This document shows positions 44,407-54,271 of a DNA stretch of 64,000 nt, in pieces (position 1 is the stretch's first letter; every line of letters begins with the position of its first letter). The position numbers were made by a program, and so were the translations under genes. The DNA is from JBJSXJ01 sp044235425. GTDB lineage: Bacteria; Planctomycetota; Planctomycetia; Pirellulales; Pirellulaceae. The stretch is from NCBI GenBank assembly GCA_044235425.1, contig JBIIHW010000001.1, positions 288,462 to 352,461 of the forward strand, written 5' to 3'. A model generated the notes under the pieces. That model worked only from the letters and a program-made list of their open reading frames with translations, was not told the origin of the DNA and searched no databases.

Positions 44407-47400
44407 TTAAACCTCATAACCCAAGTTCGGCCCCAACCACCGCTGGACCACATTGAGGCTCTCGCCTTTGCGTCGCGCGTAATCCTCGACCTGGTCCCGC
44501 CCCACTCGATCAACCGCGAAATAACGTGCGTCGGGATGAGCGAAATAGAGCCCACTGACGCTCGAAGCCGGCTCCATGGCAAACGACTCCGTCAGCTTCA
44601 TCCCCGCTTCCCGCTCCGCATCCAGTAACTCCCAAAGACGACGTTTTTCCGAATGATCAGGGCAGGCCGGATAGCCGTGAGCCGGACGAATTCCCCGGTA
44701 CTGCTCGTCAATGACCTGCTCGGCACTTAACTTCTCCTCCCGCCCATACCCCCACTCGTGCCGCACTCGCTCATGCAGCCACTCGGCAAACGCCTCCGCC
44801 AGCCGGTCCGCCAACGCCTTGACCATGATCGAATGATAGTCGTCATGCTGCCGATCAAACTCGGCACATAACGCATCAACTCCATGCCCCGTCGTCACGG
44901 CGAACGCCCCGACATAGTCCTGACGCCCGGAATCCAGCGGAGCCACATAGTCGGCCAGCGACCGGAAATCGACCTGCCCCTGCCGCTGCCACTGCTGCCG
45001 TAGCATGTAGAACCGAGTGAGTTCGTGAGTTCGCTTTTCGTCGGTGTAGAGCACCACGTCGTCGCCATCCGCTGCGGCCGGCCAGAAACCATAGACCGCC
45101 CGCGCGGTAAGCAATTTTTCCTGCACGATGCGATCGAGCAGTCGTCGAGCATCGGCAAAGAGCTCCCGAGCCTGTGCCCCGACCACCGCATCGTCGAAGA
45201 TGCGCGGATACTTCCCTTTAAGTTCCCACGTCAAGAAGAAGGGTGACCAATCAATCCAGGGAACCAGTTCCGCCAGCGAGATGGCCGGTAATGTTCGCCG
45301 CCCAAGAAATTCCGGCTGATCAATCCTCACCGTCGCCCAGTCGGTCGCAAACCGTCGCCGCTTGGCTTCCTCATACGGAACCAGCGTCACCTGCCGCTTT
45401 TCATACGAAGAGACCAGCTCCGCTTGCAGCTTGCGGTTGTCACGCACGAAGTCACCCCGCAACTGATTACTCATCAGCCGATCCACCACGCCAACGCAGC
45501 GCGACGCATCCAAGACATGCACGACCGGTTGAGCGTAATGCGGTGCAATTTTGACCGCCGTATGTTTGGCACTCGTCGTCGCACCACCGATGAGCAGCGG
45601 CTGCGTCATCCCCAGCCGCTTCATTTCCTGCGCCACATGCGTCATCTCATCCAGACTCGGAGTTATCAACCCCGACAAGCCGATGAGGTCCACCTGCTGC
45701 TCGCGCGCCGCCTGCAAAATCTTCTCGCAGGGCGTCATGACTCCCAAATCAATCACCTCATAGTTGTTGCAGCCCAACACGACCGAGACGATGTTTTTAC
45801 CAATGTCATGCACGTCGCCCTTGACCGTGGCCAGCAAGACCTTGCCACGATAACTACGCGCCACCTGCCCCTGACTCTCTCGCTCCGCCTCCATAAACGG
45901 CAGCAAATAAGCCACCGCTCGCTTCATCACCCGCGCAGACTTGACCACCTGCGGCAAAAACATTTTGCCCGCTCCAAATAGATCTCCCACCACCGTCATG
46001 CCATCCATCAGCGGACCTTCAATAATGCTCAGACAGCGTGGATACTGCTGACGCGCCGCCGCCAAATCTTCCTCCAGGAACTTATCGAGTCCGTTGATGA
46101 GGGCATGCTGCAGGCGCTGCGGAACCGACTCCTCACGCCAAGCCAAGTCCTCCGCGGCCGCCGCTTTCCCTTTGCCCTTCACCGTCCCCGCATACTCAAT
46201 CAGCCGCTCCGTCGCATCCGCACGACGATTCAAGAGCACATCTTCCACGCGGTCCCGCAACTCTCGCGGTATCTCCTCATACACCGCCAACTGCCCGGCA
46301 TTGACGATCCCCATGTCAAGCCCAGCTCGAATCGCGTGATACAAAAAGGCCGCATGCATCGCCTCTCGTACCACATCGTTGCCGCGAAACGAAAACGAGA
46401 TGTTGCTGACGCCGCCCGACACATGCGCACCCGGACAAACTTGCTTGATGCGCCGAGTTGCCTCGATGAAGTTCAACGCATAATCGTTGTGCTCCTCAAT
46501 GCCCGTGGCCACGGTAAGGATGTTGGGGTCGAAAATAATGTCGCTCGGTGGAAAGCCCACTTCTTCTGTGAGCAACCGAAAAGCCCGCTGGCAGACGCGC
46601 ACCTTATGCTCCGTCTCGACCGCTTGGCCCGACTCGTCAAAGGCCATCACCACCGCCGCCGCTCCGTAACTGCGCACCAACCGAGCGCGCCGCAGAAACT
46701 CCTCCTCGCCGTCCTTCAGGCTGATCGAATTCACGATCCCCTTGCCCTGTAAACAGCGCAACCCCGCTTCCAACACCGACCACTTGGAACTATCGATCAT
46801 CACGGGAACTTGGGAAACTTCTCCTTCGCCCGCCAAGAGATTCAAAAACTTCGTCATCGCTGCTTCACCATCCAGCAGCGCATCATCCATGTTGATGTCA
46901 ATGATCTGCGCCCCGTTGGCGACTTGCTGTCGAGCGATATCGACCGCGGCCTCATACTGGTCGTTGCGAATCAGATTGGCAAACGCCCGTGACCCCGTCA
47001 CGTTCGTCCGCTCCCCAATCATCGTAAAACTTGACTCCGGTCGCAGCGTGTACGGTAACGTGCCACTCAACCGTAAATAGGGCAGCGTAGAGGCCAAGCG
47101 ATGAGGCTGCGAACGCGCGACACGCTCAGCGATGGCACGAATGTGAGCCGGCGTGGTGCCGCAACAACCACCCACGATGTTCAGCCACCCATTGTCCGCA
47201 AACTCACCCACCAGTTCTGCCATCTCGACAGGACCTAAATCATATTGCCCCATTTCGTTCGGCAGACCAGCATTGGGATAGCAACTGATCCGCGTGGACG
47301 AAACCTGAGCCAATTCCTGCAAATGAGGTCGCATGGTTTGCGGCCCCAACGCACAATTCATGCCCACCGCCAACAACGGAAAATGACTCACCGAATTCCA

Positions 47401-48087
47401 AAAGGCCTCTACCGACTGGCTGGAAACAAAGGTCACCCCCGCCGCACTGAAGGTGCCCGATACCACCACCGGCACTCGCACCGCATGCTCCACAAAATAC
47501 CGATTGATCGCAAACAGACAGGCTTTCAAATTGAGCGTGTCGATGACGGTCTCAGGCAACAGCAAATCAACCCCACCCTCCACTAGCGCCGCCACCTGCT
47601 CGTAATACGATTCCACCATCTGCGGAAATGTCACCGCGCGAAAACTGGGATCATCCATCTTCGTCGAAATGGTCATCTGACGAGGCGTTGGACCGATACT
47701 GCCCGCCACAAATCGCGGCCGATCAGGATTGCGCTCGGTTACTTCATCCGCTGCCTGTCGAGCACAACGGACCGCCGCTAAGTTGATCTCCCGCACCAAC
47801 TCTCGCGGTAAATCATAATCCTCCATCCCCACAAAACTCGCGCCAAACGTGTTCGTCTCCACTATGTCCGCACCCGCCTCCAAATACTGGCGGTGGATTT
47901 GTGTGATGGCGGCCGGCTGCGTCAAACAAAGGATGTCGGCAAAGCGAGCTAAATCCTTGGGATGAGCGGCAAAGCGATCGCCGCGCACATCCTGCTCCGT
48001 TAACCGTAGCGCCTGAATCATCGTCCCCATGGCCCCGTCCAGAATCAGAATCCGACGATCCAATTCCTCTTCAATTCGGGACCCCAT
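44407..48087 (-). CDS. metH: Cobalamin-dependent methionine synthase
   Basis: 1226 residues from the ATG at 48087, nearly the length of the E. coli enzyme; a TTG at 48132 is less likely. All four modules are present: the homocysteine domain (LILDGAMGTMIQ; zinc cysteines in GGCCGTTPAHI), the folate domain (TMIGERTNVTGSRAF), the cobalamin domain (KGDVHDIGKNIV with the axial histidine) and the reactivation domain (RPAHGYPACPDHSEK). It makes methionine and tetrahydrofolate and needs B12. A terminator follows. The leader shows no clear B12 or SAH riboswitch. Confidence 0.97.
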   Translation of the reverse strand: MGSRIEEELDRRILILDGAMGTMIQALRLTEQDVRGDRFAAHPKDLARFADILCLTQPAAITQIHRQYLEAGADIVETNTFGASFVGMEDYDLPRELVREINLAAVRCARQAADEVTERNPDRPRFVAGSIGPTPRQMTISTKMDDPSFRAVTFPQMVESYYEQVAALVEGGVDLLLPETVIDTLNLKACLFAINRYFVEHAVRVPVVVSGTFSAAGVTFVSSQSVEAFWNSVSHFPLLAVGMNCALGPQTMRPHLQELAQVSSTRISCYPNAGLPNEMGQYDLGPVEMAELVGEFADNGWLNIVGGCCGTTPAHIRAIAERVARSQPHRLASTLPYLRLSGTLPYTLRPESSFTMIGERTNVTGSRAFANLIRNDQYEAAVDIARQQVANGAQIIDINMDDALLDGEAAMTKFLNLLAGEGEVSQVPVMIDSSKWSVLEAGLRCLQGKGIVNSISLKDGEEEFLRRARLVRSYGAAAVVMAFDESGQAVETEHKVRVCQRAFRLLTEEVGFPPSDIIFDPNILTVATGIEEHNDYALNFIEATRRIKQVCPGAHVSGGVSNISFSFRGNDVVREAMHAAFLYHAIRAGLDMGIVNAGQLAVYEEIPRELRDRVEDVLLNRRADATERLIEYAGTVKGKGKAAAAEDLAWREESVPQRLQHALINGLDKFLEEDLAAARQQYPRCLSIIEGPLMDGMTVVGDLFGAGKMFLPQVVKSARVMKRAVAYLLPFMEAERESQGQVARSYRGKVLLATVKGDVHDIGKNIVSVVLGCNNYEVIDLGVMTPCEKILQAAREQQVDLIGLSGLITPSLDEMTHVAQEMKRLGMTQPLLIGGATTSAKHTAVKIAPHYAQPVVHVLDASRCVGVVDRLMSNQLRGDFVRDNRKLQAELVSSYEKRQVTLVPYEEAKRRRFATDWATVRIDQPEFLGRRTLPAISLAELVPWIDWSPFFLTWELKGKYPRIFDDAVVGAQARELFADARRLLDRIVQEKLLTARAVYGFWPAAADGDDVVLYTDEKRTHELTRFYMLRQQWQRQGQVDFRSLADYVAPLDSGRQDYVGAFAVTTGHGVDALCAEFDRQHDDYHSIMVKALADRLAEAFAEWLHERVRHEWGYGREEKLSAEQVIDEQYRGIRPAHGYPACPDHSEKRRLWELLDAEREAGMKLTESFAMEPASSVSGLYFAHPDARYFAVDRVGRDQVEDYARRKGESLNVVQRWLGPNLGYEV

Positions 48088-48423
48088 CACTCGAACTTGC
48101 TGCACCGACTTCACGTCTATCTCGCTATCCAAGAGAAACGAAGATTAAGCTGACTCCGCCGTTTGCCACCAGCCGCCTCGGCTGCCCAGCCGCCACCAGA
48201 CGATCCGACTCACGCCCTATCATATTCGTAAACCGTGAACACTCGAAGTAGGCGCACCAGCCACCAACCACAGAACTACCCAAACTACCTCACCCACCAA
48301 ACTTCACTAACAGTCAAGATTCCGCTAACCGTTGCCGATAAACACAGACACCGGTTGGCAGAATTGCCGGAGCAAAATGGATCGAATAAGACCTCGGCCT
48401 CAGCCAGGATGCGAGCGTGCCGT
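48088..48423. other. 336-bp divergent gap between metH and the P-loop gene group
   Basis: No supported gene. On the metH side the sequence has several GGCTG/CAGCC-type inverted segments (about 48155-48195) that could fold. On the right side reading frames open from 48235, but they are rich in Asn/His/Arg and lack a ribosome site. Confidence 0.45.
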
Positions 48424-48768
48424 ATGAGTGACGCGTTGAACTCCCTTCACCGAACATCTCCAGCAGACGACACGGCCCCCGTTCCGCTCGTCGCTCGACT
48501 TCCCGATCTGACCTCCCGCACCACTGCGGAATTCATCCTCGCTCAGACCGCCGCGCCGCGGGAAATCCCCTCCCTCACAGCTCCGGCATCCCCCATCGTT
48601 GATTGGCGCGATGTCGCGATTCGCTATCTCAGCGCCGCCGTACTAGTCGTCGGAATGCTCGCCATAACGGTGCAGTGGCGTTACCACCGAATTAGCGCCC
48701 AGACGGCACGGCAGCAAATTCAGACTCCCGACCGACCGCCAGCTCCTCCTGCGGGAGAACAGCCGTGA
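48424..48768 (+). CDS. Small single-helix membrane protein
   Basis: 114 residues from the ATG at 48424; no strong ribosome site, and the upstream frame extends to 48235 without support. A polar Pro/Ala-rich N-terminus is followed by one helix, YLSAAVLVVGMLAITVQW (about residues 77-94), and a Pro-rich tail. The stop overlaps the next gene's GTG (GTGA), so both are probably made together. It could anchor or recruit the P-loop protein, as membrane adaptors do in capsule systems, but it is not a Wzz/CapA homologue by sequence. Confidence 0.55.
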   Translation: MSDALNSLHRTSPADDTAPVPLVARLPDLTSRTTAEFILAQTAAPREIPSLTAPASPIVDWRDVAIRYLSAAVLVVGMLAITVQWRYHRISAQTARQQIQTPDRPPAPPAGEQP

Positions 48769-49772
48769 GTTATCTGAATCGAGCGTTCATTCGTGCCTAC
48801 GACCGCCAGCCCTCCGAGCTCACACCAAGTCGCGCGACCCTGCGCTCCGTCGCCCGGTTCCAGATTCCCCCCGCCAGCACGCAACTACTCGCCGCCGGTG
48901 GACGGCCACTCGCCAGGGCCACACAGGCTTTGTTCGACTTCCCCACGACACCCCGTGGATTACTCTTCATTCGCGGCACACAGCCGCAAGCCGGTCGCAC
49001 CACCATCGCGATCTGTCTCGCACAAGCACTTGCGTCCCTGGGTCTGAAGATCGCTCTGGTCGACGCCAATTGGCACCATCCCGCGCTGCAATACCTGCTC
49101 GGCGACTCCACGATGGCAAATGAAACGGACCAGGCCCCCAGCACCGCTCCCGCTGAGCTCGCAGCGGACTGGCTCGAACTGGGCAGCGACATCTCGGCAC
49201 TCCCACGGTTCGCCTGCTACTCCCACTACGATCGATTCACGCTGCTCCCTCTGCGCTCCCACCCTACCACCACCAACCTACCGCCGGCAGCCGCACCTGA
49301 TCACCCTTCCCACAACCAGCCGGCTCAGGGTTGTAAGCCTCAATCCGCTGCCCAATCCGCTGCCCACTTTGCTGGCGCTCGCAGCAGGGCGACTGCCGGG
49401 CAGTCACTCTGCCACCTCGCCCAGCACTTCGACATCGTCCTCGTGGACACATCGCGCTGGTCACCAGCTGGGATTGAGTCCCGCGCAGAATTTGATTTGC
49501 TGACCGGGTTAGTCGAAGGCATCCAGTCTGTGTCGCTGATCGTGACCGACGCGCGGCCAGGCACCGCAGTCGCCGTTCAACCGCTCGTGCGAGAGTTACG
49601 CCGAACGGGCCAGACACGCATCGGCTTCGTCGAGAATTTCAGCCCCGTCGAGAATTTCAGCCCCGTCGAGCGTCACGCACACACCGCAGCGGATTCACAC
49701 ACCGCAGCGGATTCACACACCGCAATCTTCCCCCACGCGCAGCCACACCGGGAGGAACTCGTCCATGTATGA
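48765..49772 (+). CDS. CpsD/MinD-like P-loop protein with altered Walker A
   Basis: 335 residues from a GTG at 48765. The layout follows bacterial tyrosine kinases of the CpsD/CapB group: a Walker-A-like GTQPQAGRTTIAICLAQAL (residues ~69-87), Walker A' LVDANWHHPALQYLLG and Walker B IVLVDTSRW. The Walker A lysine is replaced by arginine (AGRTT), and no tyrosine-rich tail exists; instead the C-terminus has HTAADS and NFSPVE repeats. Phosphotransfer is therefore doubtful. It overlaps its neighbours on both sides by 4 and 8 bp. Confidence 0.7.
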   Translation: MSYLNRAFIRAYDRQPSELTPSRATLRSVARFQIPPASTQLLAAGGRPLARATQALFDFPTTPRGLLFIRGTQPQAGRTTIAICLAQALASLGLKIALVDANWHHPALQYLLGDSTMANETDQAPSTAPAELAADWLELGSDISALPRFACYSHYDRFTLLPLRSHPTTTNLPPAAAPDHPSHNQPAQGCKPQSAAQSAAHFAGARSRATAGQSLCHLAQHFDIVLVDTSRWSPAGIESRAEFDLLTGLVEGIQSVSLIVTDARPGTAVAVQPLVRELRRTGQTRIGFVENFSPVENFSPVERHAHTAADSHTAADSHTAIFPHAQPHREELVHV

Positions 49773-50589
49773 AGCTTACTGGGGATTGCGCGAGCGCCCA
49801 TTTGAACAACTGGCAGATGCTCGTTTTTATTATCCCTGTGACGCCCATCAGGGAGCGCTGCTGAAACTTCGTTATGCCATCGAGCATCGTCGTGCCGCAG
49901 CGCTACTGACTGGACCATCCGGCAGCGGCAAGACCCAGATCCTCCACAAGCTCACCGATCTTCTTCCCACCGCCTACCAGCCACTCGTACACGTCCTATT
50001 TCCGCAAATGCCCGCCGATCAACTTCTGGCCTATCTCGCCGACGAATTGCCCCCAGCATCCACGGATTCTTTCGGTACCGGTTCCATTCAAGTGCCACTC
50101 CGTCGCATCCAGCAGTCGCTCCTCGCACGCTGGCGGCAACAGCGCCATACGGTCATCGTACTGGACGAAGCACATGTACTGCGCAGTACCGAGTCCTGGG
50201 AAACCGTGCGGCTACTCCTCAACCTCCAGCATCAAAATCAAATGCTGCTCACGATGATCTTGGTCGGTCAAAGTCCCATCCTGGCGGCGCTGCGAGATTT
50301 TCCAGAACTGGAAGAGCGACTGGAAATGAAATGCACCCTCACTCGTTTGACAGCCACCGAGTCGTCGGCGTACCTGGAGCATCGACTGCGAGTGGCCGGC
50401 GCTAGCCGCTCCATTTTTACCGCCCCCGCACTCGATGCCCTGCATGATTTGTGCGAGGGAATCCCACGCAAACTCAATCGCCTTGCCGACCTGGCACTCG
50501 TCGTTGGCTACGCCGAGGAGTTGCCGCAGATTGACGCCTCCGAAGTCCAGGCAGTCGCCGCTGATATGCTGATGCCGGCCAGCGACTAA
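49765..50589 (+). CDS. ExeA/GspA-family AAA ATPase (exopolysaccharide-locus type)
   Basis: 274 residues; the ATG is inside the end of the previous gene with GGGAGG upstream. It starts YEAYWGLRERPFEQLADARF, the usual opening of ExeA-like and PEP-CTERM-locus ATPases. Walker A is LLTGPSGSGKTQIL, Walker B TVIVLDEAHVL, and GIPRKLNRLADLAL marks the C-terminal helical part. Such ATPases accompany secretion or exopolysaccharide genes. No peptidoglycan-binding tail is present, in contrast to ExeA. Confidence 0.85.
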   Translation: MYEAYWGLRERPFEQLADARFYYPCDAHQGALLKLRYAIEHRRAAALLTGPSGSGKTQILHKLTDLLPTAYQPLVHVLFPQMPADQLLAYLADELPPASTDSFGTGSIQVPLRRIQQSLLARWRQQRHTVIVLDEAHVLRSTESWETVRLLLNLQHQNQMLLTMILVGQSPILAALRDFPELEERLEMKCTLTRLTATESSAYLEHRLRVAGASRSIFTAPALDALHDLCEGIPRKLNRLADLALVVGYAEELPQIDASEVQAVAADMLMPASD

Positions 50590-50590
50590 C

Positions 50591-52414
50591 ATGCAAGTCG
50601 AACGTACGCCCCCCACGCCGGCCCTTACCCAAACGTCTCCCAACCGTCCCAGCGGACGAATCCTGGTCGCTCTGCTGGCTATTACCGTGCTGGGGATCGT
50701 GCTCCGAGTGCGAGGGTTGAGCGAATCCTTGTGGCTCGACGAACTTCATACCGCCTGGGTGATTGCCGACAGCGACGAACAACTCGCCGCACGAGCCCAG
50801 ATCGGCAACCAGTCCCCGTGCTATTTCATTCTGGAACGAGCGTGCGACCAGATCGTTCAGCGTAGCTGGCGGTGGCTGAGTGGTGCGGAGCTTCCCTATG
50901 CCAGCGAATGGTCGCTGCGATTCCTGTCGCTCCTGGCAGGCGGTTGCCTACCGTGGGCCACCTATCAGCTTGCCAGAAAATTCAGTATCCCACCGCCCCT
51001 CGCACTCCTCGCACCGCTGCTCACAACACTCGATCCACAGTTCATCTTTTACGCACAAGAAGCTCGCTGCTACGCTCTCGTACAACTCGTCGCTGTCCTT
51101 CACCTCGGACTTTCGCTCGCTCGCTTACCAGCGGCAGTAGCTCGTGAAACCTGCCAACTGCCGCGGGCGACCAACTTGGTACCAACCAAGAGACTTCCAC
51201 GACTTAGTCCGCAATTTGTCACGTCAACCATACGTCTTGCCGTCCCGCGCATCGCCTGGATCACCAGCGCGATTCTTTTGTTCTATCTCCATTACCTCAC
51301 CATCCTGCTACTCGTCGTTAACTTCGCCCTACTGCTGCTCGCACATCGAAAACCATTACGCGGTCCCGAGGAGCAATCGAGCCCGACCGCGAAGCAGATG
51401 GAGCACACGGTCTGCACCCGCTCCACTCTCGTGGCACTCGTCTGCGACATGCTGCTCGTGGCACTGGCGGGAATCTGGGGGAGTGAACATGTTGTAGCCG
51501 TCGCCGCTCGCCGACAAAACTGGCTACGGTTTCTGCCGTACACCTCCTGGCAATCGGTCTGGGACTGGACGAGTTATTTGGTGGTACCGCTGCTCGCCAG
51601 CGGCACTTTTTTTCTAGTGCGACAGTTAGTACACCAGCGACGCCAGCCCGCCGAGGTGAAAAAGGGTACTGGGAAGAGTGTCATCCTTGGCCACCTGCCA
51701 CGAATCGAACCGCTCCTGTCGCTCTACCTATTCGCCTGCACCTTCCTACCGCTACTCATCGCGGTCGCTGCCTACCAGCTTGATCTGGGACCACCGCTGC
51801 TCTACCGCTACGTCATCGCCTCCGCAACTCTGCTCCCAATCGCCGTCACACGAATAATCAGTTGGACACCGGGCAAGATGAGTCGCGCGCTGGTTGCATT
51901 CGCCACGCTTGGTTTGCTCGGGAGTAGCTCCTATCCGGTGCGCGAATTACTCACCGGCCAACCACCTTCGCCCCAGCGTGGTGAGGATTGGCGAGGACTT
52001 TGTCGTGAACTAGACGAGCAACTACGCGCGGCGCCCGCGGCCGCACCGCCGCCAATTATTCTGCTCTGCCCGGCCCTGGTCGAAGACTGGCAAGTCGCAG
52101 CGGCGGCACCAGCGCTGGTGGAATTCTGCCGCTTCCCGCTGCGTTCGCGCTATCCACTCTCACTGGACTCCTCCTGCATCTGGCCATTGCCGACGATCGA
52201 TGAACCCCGGCTCACCATCGAGCAATCGGCAGCACTCGAAATTCAGCTACGCTCCAGGCAACCAGTGATCTTGATCGTACGCGGCGACGAACTCTTGGCA
52301 GATCAAATAGAAGCCGAATTACTCGCCAGTCTGGCCCAGCGTAATCTCTCCGTTCGCTCCGTTCGTGACCAGCGCTTCGCAGGACTCATGATGGCCAAGT
52401 GGCAGCTGCGCTGA
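50591..52414 (+). CDS. PMT/ArnT-type membrane glycosyltransferase
   Basis: 607 residues. The first helix LLAITVLGIVLRVRGL runs into SESLWLDELHTAW, whose Asp-Glu is the catalytic pair region of GT-C enzymes that use lipid-linked sugars. About ten more helices follow (for example AILLFYLHYLTILLLVV and LLSLYLFACTFLPLLIAV), then a soluble ~180-residue C-terminal domain. It starts two bases after the ExeA-like gene stop. It probably adds a sugar to a glycan or protein at the outer face of the inner membrane. Confidence 0.8.
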   Translation: MQVERTPPTPALTQTSPNRPSGRILVALLAITVLGIVLRVRGLSESLWLDELHTAWVIADSDEQLAARAQIGNQSPCYFILERACDQIVQRSWRWLSGAELPYASEWSLRFLSLLAGGCLPWATYQLARKFSIPPPLALLAPLLTTLDPQFIFYAQEARCYALVQLVAVLHLGLSLARLPAAVARETCQLPRATNLVPTKRLPRLSPQFVTSTIRLAVPRIAWITSAILLFYLHYLTILLLVVNFALLLLAHRKPLRGPEEQSSPTAKQMEHTVCTRSTLVALVCDMLLVALAGIWGSEHVVAVAARRQNWLRFLPYTSWQSVWDWTSYLVVPLLASGTFFLVRQLVHQRRQPAEVKKGTGKSVILGHLPRIEPLLSLYLFACTFLPLLIAVAAYQLDLGPPLLYRYVIASATLLPIAVTRIISWTPGKMSRALVAFATLGLLGSSSYPVRELLTGQPPSPQRGEDWRGLCRELDEQLRAAPAAAPPPIILLCPALVEDWQVAAAAPALVEFCRFPLRSRYPLSLDSSCIWPLPTIDEPRLTIEQSAALEIQLRSRQPVILIVRGDELLADQIEAELLASLAQRNLSVRSVRDQRFAGLMMAKWQLR

Positions 52415-52437
52415 GCGTCGCTTCTCATGCGACGCTC
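52413..52437. terminator. Perfect 9-bp hairpin between convergent genes
   Basis: GAGCGTCGC (52413-52421) pairs with GCGACGCTC (52429-52437) around a seven-base loop. It overlaps the stop of the glycosyltransferase gene and lies 20 bp before the APC permease stop. There is no T-tract on either side, so Rho-dependent or two-way action is possible. Confidence 0.5.
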
Positions 52438-52457
52438 GTCCTGCAGAGCTTTCATGG

Positions 52458-54242
52458 CTACGACTGTTTTGTCACATTCAGCGGCGCATCGGAGCCGGTC
52501 AAGCCGTGCGTCTTCAGTTCGCGCTGCAGCTCTTGGCCCAACACACTATGACGCTGTCCATAGATGAAATAAATGACCAGCCCCAGTCCCAGCCAGACGG
52601 CCAATCGGATCCACGTGTCGACCGGCAAAAACATCATCAAAGCCACATTCACCAGAATCCCAGCGGGAGCGACAAAGTAAATCAACGGACAGCGAAAGGG
52701 ACGTGGAGTTTCTGGGCGAGTCCAGCGGAGCATCAGGACCGAAGCACAAACCAGCGCGAACGCCATCAAGGTGCCAATATTCACCATCTCCTCTAACTGC
52801 TGAATCGGGGTGAATCCGGACAGCAAACAAATCACCACGCCCGTCAGAATCGTGGAACGGTGGGGAGTGAGAAAACGCGGGTGAATCGCGGCAAAAATAC
52901 TGGGTGGCAACAGGCCATCACGCGACATCGCCAGAAAGATTCGAGCTTGGCTCAGAAACGAAACCAGCAGCACACTCGTCATTCCGGCCAACGCACCCGC
53001 GGCAATCAATCCCGCCGACATGTTGAGCAGTCCGCTCTGCTCCACCTCCGCTCGTCGACGAAACGCGGCCGCCACGGCGGCATTACCATCAATCGTGGGG
53101 TAAGGCTCCATGCCGCTGATCACCGCCGCCACCAGCATGTAGAGCACCGTGCAAATTGCCAGTGACAAGATGATCCCCAGCGGTACGTCACGCTGGGGAT
53201 TCTTGGCCTCCTCCGAATGCGTGGAGATGGAATCAAAACCGATGTAAGCAAAGAACACCAGCGCCGCTCCCACCATCAATCCGGAAATTCCATACGGCAT
53301 GAACGACGAGCGTACGTTGCGATCCAGCGGTTCCAGCCAGCGTTTGATACCGAGCAAGCCGAGTAGCCCCCATTTGCGTCCCTCGGCCGGCAATTCGTTC
53401 AAACGCTTCACCTGCTCAGCCGACAACTGGTCCTTCAGCTCCGGCACGCGTGCGAGTAACTCCGCGCCACTCTCCAGCTCGCGCCACGATTCCCGCGGGA
53501 CCAGTTCGTGCAGCTCAGGATTCCGCTCGAGGAAATCGATCGTGTCCGTCGAATGCCGGTCTGCAATGGGCACTTGTGTCCAGTTTTCACTCCGCGTGTA
53601 ATGCCACCCCAGGACGATGACAAAGAGGACGACGGCGAGCTTCACCACCACCAGGATCGCGTTCGCCATCGCGCTTTCGCGAATTCCCAGCACCAGCACC
53701 GCCGTCACGGCCGCCATGATCAGCATCGCTGGCAGATTAACCCAACAAGTGACCGGCTCGCCCTCCACCGTGACTTTGGTAAAGGGATCGTTGAGCAACT
53801 GCACGGGTAGGTGCAGGCCGCATAGCGCATGCAGGAACTCGTCGAGATAATGTGCCCAGTGCCAAGCCACGACCGCACAACTCATCGCATATTCCAGCAC
53901 CAAGTCCCAGCCGATAATCCAGGCCCAAAGTTCGCCCAGCGTGGCGTAGGTATAGGTGTAAGCACTGCCCGCGACCGGCGCCATCGCCGAAAACTCGGCG
54001 TAGCACAGAGCGGCAAATCCGCAAGCGATTCCCGCGACGATGAAGGAGAGCATGATGGCCGGACCTGCATCCGTCGCGGCCACGCGACCCGTCATCGAAA
54101 AAATACCCGCCCCAATGATCGCGCCGACGCCGAGCGACGTGAGAGCGATCGGTCCCAGCACGCGCTGCAAACGGTGCTCGCCGGCCATCTCGGCGATGAG
54201 AGTATCCAGGGACTTACGCGCCCACAGCTGCTTCCAACGCAT
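52458..54242 (-). CDS. APC-family amino acid permease with a long inserted loop
   Basis: 594 residues, about 12-13 helices. It starts with IALTSLGVGAIIGAGIFSMTG, the helix-1 motif of the cationic amino acid transporter type (YfnA/CAT), followed by YAEFSAMAPVAGSAYTYTY. About 90 residues (~220-310) between helices 6 and 7 are soluble, charged and helical (VPELKDQLSAEQVKRLNEL), which is unusual for bacterial family members. FFAYIGFDSISTHSEEAKNP is the usual helix-8 region. The substrate cannot be assigned, and it has no operon partner. Confidence 0.85.
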   Translation of the reverse strand: MRWKQLWARKSLDTLIAEMAGEHRLQRVLGPIALTSLGVGAIIGAGIFSMTGRVAATDAGPAIMLSFIVAGIACGFAALCYAEFSAMAPVAGSAYTYTYATLGELWAWIIGWDLVLEYAMSCAVVAWHWAHYLDEFLHALCGLHLPVQLLNDPFTKVTVEGEPVTCWVNLPAMLIMAAVTAVLVLGIRESAMANAILVVVKLAVVLFVIVLGWHYTRSENWTQVPIADRHSTDTIDFLERNPELHELVPRESWRELESGAELLARVPELKDQLSAEQVKRLNELPAEGRKWGLLGLLGIKRWLEPLDRNVRSSFMPYGISGLMVGAALVFFAYIGFDSISTHSEEAKNPQRDVPLGIILSLAICTVLYMLVAAVISGMEPYPTIDGNAAVAAAFRRRAEVEQSGLLNMSAGLIAAGALAGMTSVLLVSFLSQARIFLAMSRDGLLPPSIFAAIHPRFLTPHRSTILTGVVICLLSGFTPIQQLEEMVNIGTLMAFALVCASVLMLRWTRPETPRPFRCPLIYFVAPAGILVNVALMMFLPVDTWIRLAVWLGLGLVIYFIYGQRHSVLGQELQRELKTHGLTGSDAPLNVTKQS

Positions 54243-54271
54243 CGCGGAATCTCCTGAAATGCCGTCAGCGA

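Noticed and set aside
48088..48423. Cobalamin or SAH riboswitch upstream of metH
   Set aside because: No B12 box was seen, and only a loose resemblance (AACGG near a GC-rich hairpin region) to the SAH type; a covariance model would be needed.
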